Translations under genes and position numbers: made by a program | Notes under the pieces: model-generated | The model's database searches: none | Told to the model about the DNA's origin: nothing | Seen by the model: only the letters and a program-made list of their open reading frames with translations | Assembly (NCBI GenBank): GCA_963752585.1 | Contig: CAVVYV010000008.1 | Span: 124,001-188,000, forward strand | Reading direction: 5' to 3' | Source of the DNA: CAVVYV01 sp963752585 | GTDB taxonomy: Bacteria > Actinomycetota > Thermoleophilia > Solirubrobacterales > 70-9 | DNA: 64,000 nucleotides | Shown here: positions 27,849 through 37,162 of the stretch, piece by piece | Layout: each line of letters starts with the position of its first letter | How positions within the stretch are numbered: the stretch's first letter is position 1

Positions 27849-28625
27849 TCAGCGGCCAGCCGCGGCGGCCTTCGCTCTGATCTCGGTGAAGGCCTCGATC
27901 AGATCGATCGGCAGCGGGAAGACGATCGTCGTGTTCTGGTTGACGCCCATCTCGAGCAGCGTCTGCAGGTAGCGCAGCTGCAACGTCGCCGGGTTCTTGC
28001 TGATGATCTCGGCGGCCTGCGAGAGCTTCTCGGCGGCCTGGAACTCGCCCTCGGCGTTGATGATCTTCGCCCGCCGCTCCCGCTCGGCCTCGGCCTGGCG
28101 CGCCATCGCCCGCTGCATCTGCTCGGGGATCTCGACGTCCTTGATCTCGACCGTGGTCACCTTCACGCCCCAGGGCTCGGTCTGCTCGTCGATGATCTTC
28201 TGGAGGCTCTCGTTGAGCCGCTCGCGCTCGGCAAGCAGGGTGTCGAGGTCGGCCTTGCCGAGCACCGAGCGCAGGGTCGTCTGGGCGATCTGCGAGGTCG
28301 CGAGGAGGAAGTTCTCGACCTCGACGATCGCGTTGTTCGGGTCGATCACCCGGAAGTAGCAGACGGCGTTCACCCGGGCCGGGACGTTGTCGCGGGTGAT
28401 CACCTCCTGGGGCGGGATGTTGAGGGTGACCGTCCGCAGGTCGACCCGGACCATCCGGTCGATCACCGGGATCAGGATGATCAGGCCCGGTCCCTTCTGG
28501 GCGATCAGGCGGCCGAGCCGGAAGATCACCCCGCGCTCGTACTCACGCAGGACCCGGATCGACGAGCCGAGGAAGATGAGCACAAAGAAGGCAATTACTA
28601 CGACGATGCCGATCGCTACCGCCAT
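27849..28625 (-). CDS. Slipin-type SPFH/band-7 membrane protein
   Basis: An intact 258-residue protein. One N-terminal helix (IGIVVVIAFFVLIFLGSSI) is followed by the band-7 domain: REYERGVIFRLGRLI, PGLIILIPVIDRMVRVDLRT, NIPPQEVITRDNVPARVNAV, and a coiled-coil region with RAMARQAEAERERRAKIINAEGE, ending in AFTEIRAKAAAAGR. Prokaryotic slipins form membrane rings or microdomains and are usually encoded beside an NfeD-type partner, which is exactly the arrangement here: nfeD lies 5 bases upstream on the same strand. ATG start. Confidence 0.93.
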   Translation of the reverse strand: MAVAIGIVVVIAFFVLIFLGSSIRVLREYERGVIFRLGRLIAQKGPGLIILIPVIDRMVRVDLRTVTLNIPPQEVITRDNVPARVNAVCYFRVIDPNNAIVEVENFLLATSQIAQTTLRSVLGKADLDTLLAERERLNESLQKIIDEQTEPWGVKVTTVEIKDVEIPEQMQRAMARQAEAERERRAKIINAEGEFQAAEKLSQAAEIISKNPATLQLRYLQTLLEMGVNQNTTIVFPLPIDLIEAFTEIRAKAAAAGR

Positions 28626-28630
28626 GGCTC

Positions 28631-29102
28631 TCAGGTTCCTTTCTCGACGGGTTCCGGGTCGCCGGCCGAAACCGGCCGCACCACCAAGGTGAGGCCTTCC
28701 ACCGACTCGACCCGCACTCTATTCCCTACCCCGATCTGGCTTCCCTTGTCCGCCGGGCGGGCCTGCCAGAGCGCCCCGCCGACGAAGACCTGGCCCGAAG
28801 GGTCGAGCGGCTCGCGCACGTCCCCCACCGAGCCGACCACCTCCTCCCAGCCGGTCCGCACCGGCTCGTTCCGTTGGGCCTCGAGCGCCTTGCGGCTTGC
28901 GAAGACGACGAAGCCGGCCAAGATCACGCCCCCGACGACGATCCAGGCGACCGGGATGTCGTGGCCGTCGTCGCGGTAGGCGAACGCGGCGCCGACCAGC
29001 GCCGCGACCGCCGAGCAGGCCGAAGACCGCGCCGGGGGCGTGCGCTTCGGCGACGAACAGGACCAGCGCGAGCCCGAGGAGGGCGATGGCGAGCTCTGTC
29101 AC
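28631..29102 (-). CDS. NfeD-like membrane protein (one frame break)
   Basis: Short NfeD of about 155 residues: a first helix (LAIALLGLALVLFVAEAHAPG), then after a break near 29015 a second hydrophobic region (AWIVVGGVILAGFVVFASRKAL) and the C-terminal OB-fold: VGSVGDVREPLDPSGQVFVGG, ALWQARPAD, GNRVRVESVEGLTLVVRPV. NfeD proteins partner slipins/stomatins, and the slipin gene follows after five bases. There is no ClpP-like protease domain, so this is the short form. Start is GTG, 7 bases after the stop of the redoxin gene. Confidence 0.85.
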
Positions 29103-29109
29103 GCCTCCA

Positions 29110-29684
29110 TTATCCCTCGGTGGCGTACCGCTCGATGTCGGCGATCAGATCCTGCTCGTCGTCGTACGGACCGAAATGCGTGAAGGCGAGCTCGCCCGAG
29201 CGGTCATAGAAGGCGGTCGCCGGGAACGCCTGGACCGGACCGCCCAGCTGCTGGGCGATTTCCAGGTCCGGGTCGAGGTAGGAGGGGTAGGGGAGCGGCA
29301 GCTCCTCGAGGAAGGTGGAGAGGGCGTCCTCGGAATCGTTGCCGGCGTCGCCGAGGAAGGCGATCTCGGCTCCACGCTCCTTCGCGACAGACTGGAACAA
29401 GGGGAATTCGAAGCCGGCACGGCCCGCACCACGAGGCCCACTTGTTGACCACCACCGGGTAGCCGCGGAGCTCCTCGAGTCGCCGGTCGAAGGCCTCCGT
29501 GCCGCCTTCGAGGAGCTGGTTCGCCTGATCGCGGATCGCCGCCAGCTGCGGCGGGGCTCCGGTCGAGGGGCTCGGTCGCCTGTTCGGGGGTGAGGCCGGA
29601 GTCGGGGTTGCCGGCACCGTCGTCGGACCCACAGGCCGTCAGGACCAGGGCCGAAAGAAAGATGGTCAGTGCGAGCCGCATCAT
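29110..29684 (-). CDS. TlpA/ResA-like thioredoxin-fold lipoprotein (frame-broken)
   Basis: A lipoprotein signal peptide (MMRLALTIFLSALVLTACGS; lipobox LTAC) leads to an acidic linker and a thioredoxin fold: YPVVVNKWASWCGPCR with the WCGPC redox motif, then FPLFQSVAKERGAEIAFLGDAG, and PAFP-type cis-Pro region QAFPATAFYD. This is the layout of extracytoplasmic TlpA/ResA thiol-disulfide reductases, which keep CXXCH cysteines of apocytochrome c reduced. Breaks near 29555 and 29425. It heads the nfeD-slipin-GNAT-galT run. Its own promoter would lie in the 138-base gap to the divergent helicase gene. Confidence 0.85.
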
Positions 29685-29822
29685 GCTTTAATTTCTACCG
29701 GCCCATAGATGTCCTGGGCCGTGGGAGCTCTGAACGGGAGGCCGTTCGCGGGGTTCCCGATCAAGCCACTTGCCCCTCGCCACCCTTTTCGCTGGGCGGG
29801 GAGCGGCGGATCAGAAAGCCTC

Positions 29823-32420
29823 ATGGCTGATACGACCAAGGCGGCCGCCAAAGCGGCCAAGGCGCCTACGGGTGCCGACATCGACAGAGCGCGCGAGTTC
29901 GCGCGGGAGCCCTTCCTGCTCGAGGGCGAGAAGCCGAAGGACCTCGCGGCCGGCACCCCGAGGCGGCGGGCCCTGGACGCCGCCCTCGCCGAGATCGACG
30001 ATGGCCGCGAGGCGCCCTCGATCGAGTGGCGGCGCGACTTCTCCCTGATGCTCGGACTCGAGCGGGTGCTGGCCGAGGACGAGCCTCACCTCGCCGACGG
30101 GGCGAAGCTCGACCCCCATCAGCTCGACGCTCTCTCCGGAACGCTGGCGGCGCTGATCGCCGACGTCCAGGAGCGGCTCAACGGCACTCCCTGGGCAGGC
30201 AACGGCAACGCTGCCGCGGCGACCGCGAAGGCCGAGCTCGAGGAGCCCGCCGAGGTCGATGGCGAGCCCGCCGATCCGGACGGTGAGGCTCCGGACGAGG
30301 ATGACGAGGAGGAGGCGACCGAGGAGGAGGAGGCCGAGGACTGGGAGGAGGAGGCCGAGGAGGTGGTCGAGGAGGCACCCGAGGACCCCGGCGCCGCCCG
30401 CCGCTTCTGGTTCGAGCACGCGACCGGCTCCGGCAAGACCGTCGCCGCTGTCGGCTTCATCGAGGCCTCGCGAACCGGCGGCGTCCTCATCCTCACCCAC
30501 CGCCGCAACCTGGTCGACCAGTTCATCGGCGAGATCTCCGACCGCGGCTACGGCGAGCGGCTGTCGCCGCCGCTGCTCGACGGCGCCGACCATCCCTACG
30601 GGCCGGTGACCGTCGAGACCTACCAGTGGTTCGTCCGGAACGCGGGCCGGATCTCCGACGCGTACTCGATCGTGATCTGCGACGAGGCGCACACGGCGCT
30701 CGGGGAGAAGACCAGCGGCGGCATCCGCAACTGGCCAGGCCCGGTGTTCATCGGGATGACCGCCACCGGCGCCCTGATCGCCCGCCACGTCACCGACCTC
30801 TTCCCGACCCAGACCTCGCGCTTCGACCTCGCCCAGGCCGCGCGGCGCGGGGTGATCGCGCCGCTTCGGTGCGTCCGGATACCGCCCGGCCCGGGGGTGC
30901 GGACGATCGCCAAGGTGCCGCTGCGAAAGGGCGAGGTGGATCAGGACTTCGACCAGGAGGAGCTGGCCAAGCTCCTCGACCAGACCCCGTTCAACGTCGC
31001 GATCGCCGACCTCTACCGCTCCCGCTTCCGGCGGGTCCCCGGAGTCGTCTACACCGCCGGGGTGAAGCACGCCAACAACGTCGCCAAGGCCTTCCAGGAC
31101 GCGGGGATCAACGCCCGGGCCGTCTCCGGCGAGACACCGAAGCGCGAGCTCGCCGAGATCCTCGCCGGCTTCGAACGCGGCGAGGTCGACGTGCTCTGCA
31201 ACGCGATGCTCCTCGCCGAGGGCTGGAACTCGCCGCGGGCGACGATCTGCATGCACCTGGCGCCGACCGCCTCGCGGCGGGTCTATCAGCAGCGGGTCGG
31301 CCGGGTCACCCGGCGGAACCCGGGCAAGGAGGCCGGCCTCGTGGTCGACCTTGTCCACCCGGCAACCACCCATGACGAGACGATCGTCACCCTCCACAGC
31401 CTCCTCGACCGGGACGTCTACCGTGGCGGCGCGATCGTCGTCGGCCCGGTGCGGCGGGGCCGCGGCCGCCGGGTCCGGGTCGAGAAACGGGTGGTCCCCG
31501 TCTCCGACGACTCCAACCGCCGCCTCCGGGTGCTCGAGCGCGAGCTCTGGCGGATCGCGGTCGAGAACCTCGATCACTCCGAGCAACACGTCTGGGCGGC
31601 CCTCGCCGGCGCCCGGGTGAACCCCTCCGGCTGGCGGCGCGCGAAGGCGATGCTCCAGCACGACGCCACCAAGGAGCTCCGCCGCCGTTTCCTGCTCACC
31701 TGCGTGCAGCGCAACCGGAACCAGCAGCTGCGGGTGAAGGCGCTCACGGAGATCGCCGCCCTCCGCGACCCCGACGCATTCGACGACGCGATCGACACGG
31801 TCGGCACCTGGTCACGAGACGACCGCCAGGCCGGAACCCGGGTCCTGCTCGAGGCGCTCGCGGAGCGCCGGATCGGACGCCGCGACCAGGCCCAGGCCTG
31901 GGTCTGGCGGCTCGCCGACTACACCCGCGACGTGCACGAGGAGTACGCGGTCCAGCGCTGGCCCGAGACCAAGCGGCTGCTCGGCCTACTGGTCAACTCC
32001 TCCGGCCGCGCCCACGGGCGAAACGCCCGCCGCCTCGTGCACGCGGCCCGCAACCAGGACCGCCGTCTGGCGGCGGCGCTGCTCGCCGCCGCCGTCGCCC
32101 ACACCCCCGAGGGCGAGGAGGTGCTGCGCGGGGCTCGGATGCGGGCTGCGCGAAAGCCCTCCGGCGTCGCCCGCGAGCTGCTCAGGAACTTCCCGAAGTC
32201 GGGCTCGCGGCGCCGCCGCCGCAAGCGCAAGCCCTCGCAGGACGGAAAGCGGACGAAGAAGGCGAACGGCGCGGCCGCCTCAGCCGACGGCAAGGTGGAC
32301 CTCGCCGGCACCGAGGGCAACGGGGGCGCCCCCGCCGACGTCGACGATGAGGTGGCCGAGGCCGTCGACACCGGCGGCGACTCCGGCTCCTCCCTCCCAG
32401 GAGATACGGCGGCCGATTAG
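29823..32420 (+). CDS. SF2 DEAD/DEAH-type helicase with acidic insertion
   Basis: An intact ORF of about 865 residues. A Q-motif-like DPHQLDAL precedes a low-complexity stretch of Asp/Glu (about residues 137-187) which separates it from Walker A ATGSGKT (about residue 200). Motif II is DEAH (about 287), motif III GMTATG, and the C-terminal RecA domain has VLCNAMLLAEGWNSPRA and QQRVGRVTRR (motif VI, about 489). The last 300 residues are helical and Arg-rich, with SRRRRRKRKPS, and match no family I know. The ATG at 29823 is chosen because upstream codons look non-coding. It probably acts on DNA or RNA; whether it translocates or remodels is unknown. Its last 141 bases overlap birA on the other strand. 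Confidence 0.8.
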   Translation: MADTTKAAAKAAKAPTGADIDRAREFAREPFLLEGEKPKDLAAGTPRRRALDAALAEIDDGREAPSIEWRRDFSLMLGLERVLAEDEPHLADGAKLDPHQLDALSGTLAALIADVQERLNGTPWAGNGNAAAATAKAELEEPAEVDGEPADPDGEAPDEDDEEEATEEEEAEDWEEEAEEVVEEAPEDPGAARRFWFEHATGSGKTVAAVGFIEASRTGGVLILTHRRNLVDQFIGEISDRGYGERLSPPLLDGADHPYGPVTVETYQWFVRNAGRISDAYSIVICDEAHTALGEKTSGGIRNWPGPVFIGMTATGALIARHVTDLFPTQTSRFDLAQAARRGVIAPLRCVRIPPGPGVRTIAKVPLRKGEVDQDFDQEELAKLLDQTPFNVAIADLYRSRFRRVPGVVYTAGVKHANNVAKAFQDAGINARAVSGETPKRELAEILAGFERGEVDVLCNAMLLAEGWNSPRATICMHLAPTASRRVYQQRVGRVTRRNPGKEAGLVVDLVHPATTHDETIVTLHSLLDRDVYRGGAIVVGPVRRGRGRRVRVEKRVVPVSDDSNRRLRVLERELWRIAVENLDHSEQHVWAALAGARVNPSGWRRAKAMLQHDATKELRRRFLLTCVQRNRNQQLRVKALTEIAALRDPDAFDDAIDTVGTWSRDDRQAGTRVLLEALAERRIGRRDQAQAWVWRLADYTRDVHEEYAVQRWPETKRLLGLLVNSSGRAHGRNARRLVHAARNQDRRLAAALLAAAVAHTPEGEEVLRGARMRAARKPSGVARELLRNFPKSGSRRRRRKRKPSQDGKRTKKANGAAASADGKVDLAGTEGNGGAPADVDDEVAEAVDTGGDSGSSLPGDTAAD

Positions 32421-33008
32421 CGCGTCGCGGGCGCGGTAGGGGCCGAGCACCTCCTCGCCGGAGGCCTCCACCCAGCTCCCGAGCGCCAGGTTGAGCTCGC
32501 GAAGCGCTTCCTCCAGGATCGGTGCGCCGCCGGCCGGGACGCCGGCCTCTGCTTCGGTCGGCGCAAGCGAGGTGGCGCGCTCGCGCAGCTCCGCGGGGAA
32601 GTCGTCCTGCGGTACCGCAACGTTGAGGCCGATCCCGATCACCGCCCAGCCCTGATCGGGGCGGGCCTCGACCAGGATCCCGGCGAACTTCCGCTCGTCG
32701 ATCCAGACGTCGTTCGGCCACTTCACCTGGCAGCGCACCGGGGCCGCGGCCTCGGCCGCCTCGCAGACCGCGAGCGGGACCGCCAGGGGAAGGAGCGGAT
32801 CGCCGTCATAGGGGCGGAGCAGGGCCGAGTAGAGCAGGCTGGCGCCGGCGTGCCCGAACCAGCGCGCTCCCGGCGGCCTCGCCCGGCGGTCTGCTCGTCG
32901 GCGGTCACCACCAGTCCGCCCGGCGCCCCGGCCGCCGGCCAGCTCCTTCGCCCGCTCGTTGGTCGAGTCGGTTCGCCGGAAGTGGCGGTGCGGGCACCCG
33001 AAGTCCAA
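32280..33008 (-). CDS. birA: Biotin--[acetyl-CoA-carboxylase] ligase (frame-broken)
   Basis: BirA activates biotin and attaches it to carboxylase carrier proteins. The catalytic domain shows RTDSTNERAKELA, TADEQTAGRGRR (biotinyl-AMP loop, GRGRR), GASLLYSALLRP, VKWPNDVWIDERKFAGILVEA and AVIGIGLNV. The SH3-like C-terminal domain follows: IGRRISWEGGAG, VDGLGHLIVD and GAGEVHLAVG, which supports the end at 32280 rather than earlier. No N-terminal repressor domain is present. Two compensating breaks near 32910 and 32870. TTG start with GAGG upstream, 18 bases after the SAM hydrolase stop. The 3' 141 bases are antisense to the helicase tail. Confidence 0.87.
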   Translation of the reverse strand: MDFGCPHRHFRRTDSTNERAKELAGGRGAGRTGGDRRRADRRARPPGARWFGHAGASLLYSALLRPYDGDPLLPLAVPLAVCEAAEAAAPVRCQVKWPNDVWIDERKFAGILVEARPDQGWAVIGIGLNVAVPQDDFPAELRERATSLAPTEAEAGVPAGGAPILEEALRELNLALGSWVEASGEEVLGPYRARDALIGRRISWEGGAGVAAGVDGLGHLIVDVGGGAPVALGAGEVHLAVG

Positions 33009-33026
33009 GACCTCAGATCCCTTTCT

Positions 33027-33841
33027 CTAGAGCGGGCGGAGAGTGATCTCGCTGTCCCTTCTCAGGTTGAGCAGCCCGGCGGCGCTGCCTCCGCTGACCG
33101 CGATCGCGAGCGCCCCCGAGGAGTCCTCGAAGAGGAGGACGTCGGCGGGCCCGACGTCGGCGAAGGTCCGCGCCCAGAGCGCTTCGAAGCGGCCGTCTGG
33201 AGCCCGGACCTCGAGCCGCTCTCCTGGACGCAGCGGGCCCGCCGGCGAGCATCGAGGCGTCGAGGTTGAGGGTGACGTTGCCGAAGCCGTCCTGGTGGAT
33301 CGCGTGGGCGACCACCCGTCCGCCCCGATCTCGGGCGCGGGGAGGTCGAGCGGCGGCAAGCGACGCCGGGTCGATCGGTTCACCCGCCTCGGCGAGGGTG
33401 GCGCCGAGCGCCAGGTGGGCGGCGACCGGGGCGAAGAGGTCGCGGCCGTGGAAGGTCGCCGAGAGGGGCTCGAGCCGAAACGGGGAGCGCGAGAGCTCGA
33501 CCGCGTCGGTCGCGCCACCGAGCCGATCGAGCGCCCGCGAGAGCAGCCCGTTGTCGGGACCGACCAGGAAGCGGCCCTCGTCCGCGGCGGCCGCGACCGC
33601 CCGCCGGGCCGACCCAACTCCGGGATCGACCACCGCGAGGTGGACGCCGGGAGGGCATAGGGGCAGGGCGTTGGCGAGGGCGATCGCTCCCCTGCCGGAC
33701 GTCCTGCCGAGCGATCCCGTGGGTGAGGTCGATCAGCGGCGCGTCGGGGGCGATCTGGGAGATCACCGCCCGGCAGACGCCGGCGAACTCGTCCTCGTAG
33801 CCGTAGTCGGAGAGAAAGGTGATCGGCCGCCCCTCAGCCAC
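33027..33841 (-). CDS. SAM hydroxide adenosyltransferase (DUF62 / chlorinase-fluorinase family, frame-broken)
   Basis: This family mostly hydrolyses S-adenosylmethionine to adenosine and methionine; halogenating members are rare. The N-terminal domain shows RPITFLSDYGYEDEFAGVC, LIDLTHGIARQDV (conserved His) and VHLAVVDPGVGSARRAVA, then GRFLVGPDNGLLSRAL and ATFHGRDLFAPVAAHLALG. The C-terminal domain has VVAHAIHQDGFGNVTLNLD. All these are hallmarks of the DUF62 family. Breaks near 33690, 33350 and 33245. The GTG at 33841 gives VAEGRPITF; a TTG four codons upstream is an alternative. It precedes birA by 18 bases. Confidence 0.86.
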
Positions 33842-33868
33842 GGCCGAATCCAATCACGGCGACGCGAG

Positions 33869-34682
33869 CTAGTCGGGGACGCTCACCTTCAATCTGTGGG
33901 TGTAGGTGTCGCCATAGCCGTCCTTCGCCCTGAGCTTCACGATCGCGAAGCCCCCCTCCTCCTCGAGTCGCTCGAAGGAGAGCGCCTTGAACGGCAGCTT
34001 CAAGTCTCTGGTCACGTTCTGGGCGAATGTCAGCGTCTTCCTCTTCAGGTCGCCGCCCCATCTCGCCCGGGCATTGGCGTTGCAGCTGGCGGTCAGCTTG
34101 AGCCTCTTGTTCAGCCCCTGAGGTTCGGCTGCGCTCGGCGGTGCACACGAACGGCGCGTGGGTGATGAACAGGCCCCAGCCGAAGAAGGAGACGTCGGTG
34201 CCCGCGGTGCCGTTGTCGTCCGTGATCGTTGCGGTCCAGGTGCCGGAGCTGGGGGTGCCGTTGAAGACCCCCAGGGTGCGCGAGTCCTCGGGCTTCACCG
34301 ACCCCGAGCAGCTGCTGCCGACCGTGGTCGCCGCGCTGTCGGTGAAATCGACCAGAGTGCTGCTGCTGTAGGCGCCGCACGCGTCGGAGAGGAGATTGAG
34401 GGCGGGGGTTGGGCCGCCGGGGCCCACGAGCGCCAGGTCGGCATCCAGACCATTCGGATTCGCGGCGGAGAGCCTGACGCCAGGGACCTCGACCTTGGCG
34501 ACGGGGGTGCGACCGGCGGGAACCGTGATCCGGCTCACCCCCGGGGTGGAGGAGCTGACCGGGTTGAAGACGGTGGTGTCGTTGCGATACATGACGGTGG
34601 CGGCGGAAGCCGACGCCACCAGCGAGAGGACGATCACGCCGGTCGCGGCGGAAATCGCCGAAATGGTCCTTCTCCGTCTCAT
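33869..34682 (-). CDS. Secreted protein with proprotein-convertase P-like domain (one frame break)
   Basis: A basic N-terminus and signal peptide (SAISAATGVIVLSLVASASAA) are followed by a beta-sandwich resembling the P/Homo B domain: SRITVPAGRTPVAKVEVPG, DADLALVGPGG, LVDFTDSAATT, LGVFNGTPSSGTWTATITDD, VSFFGWGLFIT. Such domains normally stabilise subtilisin-like proteases, but here the protein ends with a short basic region (DLKLPFKALSFERLEEEGGF, HRLKVSVPD) and no catalytic domain. A break lies near 34125. ATG at 34682 with GGGAGG four bases upstream is a strong start. Role unknown; a secreted binding protein is plausible. Confidence 0.68.
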
Positions 34683-34722
34683 CAATCCTCCCTTCGGTGA
34701 GGCCCCAAGCTGCGGTGGGACT

Positions 34723-36238
34723 CTATCCGGCCTCTGTTACATCCGTCAACAGGGCCTCGACCAGGCCGTCGATGTCGTGGCGGGAGGCCTCGACGTCGAC
34801 GGTGAGGCCGGCTTCGCGGGCGGCCTCCGAGGTCACCGGGCCGATCGAGACGACTCGGGCGTTGGCCGCGAGGTCGTCCGGCAGCGCCTCGACGAAGTTG
34901 CGGACCGTGGACGAGGAGGTGAAGGTGAGGTAGTCGGCCTCGCTCGCCCGCTCGATCGCGTCCGGGTCGGGTCGCTCGGCGACCGTCTCGTACAGCGCCA
35001 CCACGTCGACCTCGGCGCCGAACTTCCGCAGCGCGTCGGGGAGGACCTCGCGCGCCTCCGCTGCGCGGGCGACCAGCACCGGCTTCCCCTTCGAGCTCGA
35101 GCTCGGTCGAGCGCCTCGACCATCCCCTCGGCGACGAAGCGCTCGGGGAGGATGTCGGCGAGCACGCCGTGCTCGGCGAGGGCCGCCGCCGTGCCCGGGC
35201 CGATCGCGGCGACGGTCGCGTTGGCGAGGGCGCGGGCGTCCCGCCCCTGCTCGGCCATCGCCTCGAACAGCAGCCGGACGCCGTTCGGCGCTGGTCAGGC
35301 AGACGAGCGCGTAGGCGTGGATCCCTCGATCGCCCGCCGCACCTCCGCGGAGTCGATCCGGGGCTCGATCCGGATCGCAGGCAGCTCGATCGGCTCGGCG
35401 CCGAGGGCGTGGAGGCGGCGGGAGAGCTCGCTCGCCTGCGCGCGGGCGCGGGTGACCACCACCCGCTTGCCGTGCAGCGGCCGGCCCTCGAGCCAGGCGA
35501 TCCGCTCGCGCCGCGCCGCCGCCTGGCCGACCACGGTCACCGCCGGAGGCTTGATCCCGGCGTCGGAGGCGGCCTCCGCGATCCCGCTCAGGTCGGAGAG
35601 GACCGTTCGCTGATCGGGGAGGGTGCCTCGCGCGATCACCGCGGCGGGCTCGCCGGCCGCGCGGCCGGCGTCGATCAGGCGCTCGGCGATCCGCGGCAGC
35701 GCCTTCACCCCCATGTAGAAGACGAGGGTGCCCGGGAAGCGCGCCAGCGCCTCGTAGTCGAGCGAGTCCTCGCCCTTCTCGGGGTCCTCGTGCCCGGTGA
35801 CGAAGGCGACCGCCGAGGCATCGTCGCGGTGGGTGACCGGGACGCCGGCGTAGGCGGGCGCGGCGACCCCGGCGGTGACCCCGGGGACGACCTCGAACGG
35901 GATCTCGCGCGGCCGCCAGCGCCTCGGCCTCCTCACCGCCGCGGCCGAAGACGAACGGATCGCCGCCCTTCAGCCGGACGACGATCTCTCCGGCCCGGGC
36001 GCGGTCGATCAGCAGCGCCTCGATCTCGCTCCTGGGGAACCGTGGCGGCGCCGGGCTCCTTGCCGACGTTGACGAGCTCGGCCTCGGGCCTGGCCGCGGC
36101 GAGCGCCTCGCGGGGGATCAGCCGGTCGTGGACGATCACGTCGGCGGCGACGATCAGCTCCAGGGCCCGAGCGGTGATCAGCCCCGGGTCGCCGGGACCG
36201 GCGCCGACCAGGTAGACGATCCCCGGGGCGTCGGTCAT
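34723..36238 (-). CDS. Fused uroporphyrinogen-III C-methyltransferase / uroporphyrinogen-III synthase (frame-broken)
   Basis: The N-terminal half is a SUMT (CobA) tetrapyrrole methylase: GIVYLVGAGPGDPGLITARAL, VIVHDRLI, VRLKGGDPFVFGRGGEEAEAL, PGVTAGVAAPAYAGVPVTHR and FYMGVKALPRIAE. The C-terminal half is a HemD-type synthase: KRVVVTRARAQASELSRRL, EPIELPAIRIEP, and ADYLTFTSSSTVRNFVEAL with VVSIGPVTSEAAREAGL. The fusion gives uroporphyrinogen III and then precorrin-2, feeding heme, siroheme or cobamide. Breaks lie near 36050, 35915, 35320, 35290 and 35097. The ATG at 36238 overlaps the hemC stop as ATGA. Such cobA-hemD fusions are common in actinobacteria and Firmicutes. Confidence 0.9.
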
Positions 36239-37153
36239 GCGGCGACCTCCTCGGCGCGGCGGAGGATCTCGCCGGCGCCGGCGGCGCTCATCCGCTCGGC
36301 GAGGGCGCGGCCGATTCCTTCCGGGTCGCTGGCGTCGTCCTCGATCTCGTCGCGCAGCCACTCGCTGCCGTCGGGGAGCCCGCAGAAGCCGCGAACCCGC
36401 ATCCGGCCGTCGCCGATCGTGGCGAATGCCGCCAGGGGCGTGTTGCAGCTCGCCTCCAGGGCGGCGACCACCGCCCGCTCGGCGGTGAGGGTGGCGAGGG
36501 AGTCGCGGTCGGTGAGCGTCTCGGCTGCGGTGGCACGTGGCCGATCGTCGCCCGGGCCTCGAGCGCCAGCGCACCCTGCCCGGGGGCGGGGGTGAGCTGG
36601 TCGGGATCGAACTCGAAGGCGATCTCCGACCTCGCGGCCGAGCCGGCGGAGGCCCGCCGCCGCCAGCACCAGGCCGTCGAAGTCGCCGGCCTCGAGCCGG
36701 CCGAGGCGGGTGTCGACGTTGCCGTGCAAAGCGACCACCTCGAGGTCGGGGCGGAGGGCAAGGAGCTGGGCGCGGCGGCGGAGGCTCGAGGTGCCGATCC
36801 GGGCACCGCTCGGGGAGCTCGTCGAGCGAGCCGCGCCGCCGACGATAGGCGTCGCCCGCCGTCTCCCGCGCCGGAACCCCGGCGATCTCGAGCCCCTCGG
36901 GCAGCTCGCTCGGCAGGTCCTTGGCCGAGTGCACCCCGAGGTCGACCTCCCGGTCGAGCAGCGCCCGCTCGATCCCGCGGACGAAGCGGGCCTTGTCGCC
37001 ACCGGTTTCATGTTGGCTATCGCGCCTAGTCTTGATCGGGATCACCGGGGCCTCCGCCAGCCCAGCGTCCTCGATCGCCCTGGCAATCGCCTCGGCCTGG
37101 GCGAGCGCCAGGGCGCTGCCTCGGGTCCCGAGCCTGATCGGGGGCCGGTTCAC
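36235..37153 (-). CDS. hemC: Porphobilinogen deaminase (frame-broken)
   Basis: HemC polymerises four porphobilinogens to hydroxymethylbilane. Motifs in order: IRLGTRGSALALAQAEAIA, GGDKARFVRGIERALLD, DLGVHSAKDLPSELP, RIGTSSLRRRAQLLALRPDL, LHGNVDTRLGRLEAGD, LTPAPGQGALALEARA, and EASCNTPLAAFA, where the Cys holds the dipyrromethane cofactor. Length is about 305 residues. Breaks near 37020, 36815, 36640 and 36535. The ATG start lies 9 bases after the hemA stop and its stop overlaps the next ATG, so it is translationally coupled within the heme operon. Confidence 0.92.
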
Positions 37154-37162
37154 GGAGGTTCC

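Noticed and set aside
29681..29956. A short minus-strand frame upstream of the TlpA-like gene
   Set aside because: It overlaps the start of the helicase gene and its apparent helix is an Ala-rich antisense run.
29811..31661. A 616-codon open frame antisense to the helicase
   Set aside because: It is the complement of a strongly coding gene with helicase motifs, in a GC-rich genome where antisense frames stay open; it has no recognisable domain.
29823..32420. Helicase as part of a restriction or defence island
   Set aside because: Neighbours are housekeeping genes (birA, SAM hydrolase, redoxin); no nuclease, methylase or other defence partner is present.
33027..33841. A halogenase for fluorinated or chlorinated metabolites
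   Set aside because: The motifs are those of the common SAM hydrolase group and there is no secondary-metabolite context.
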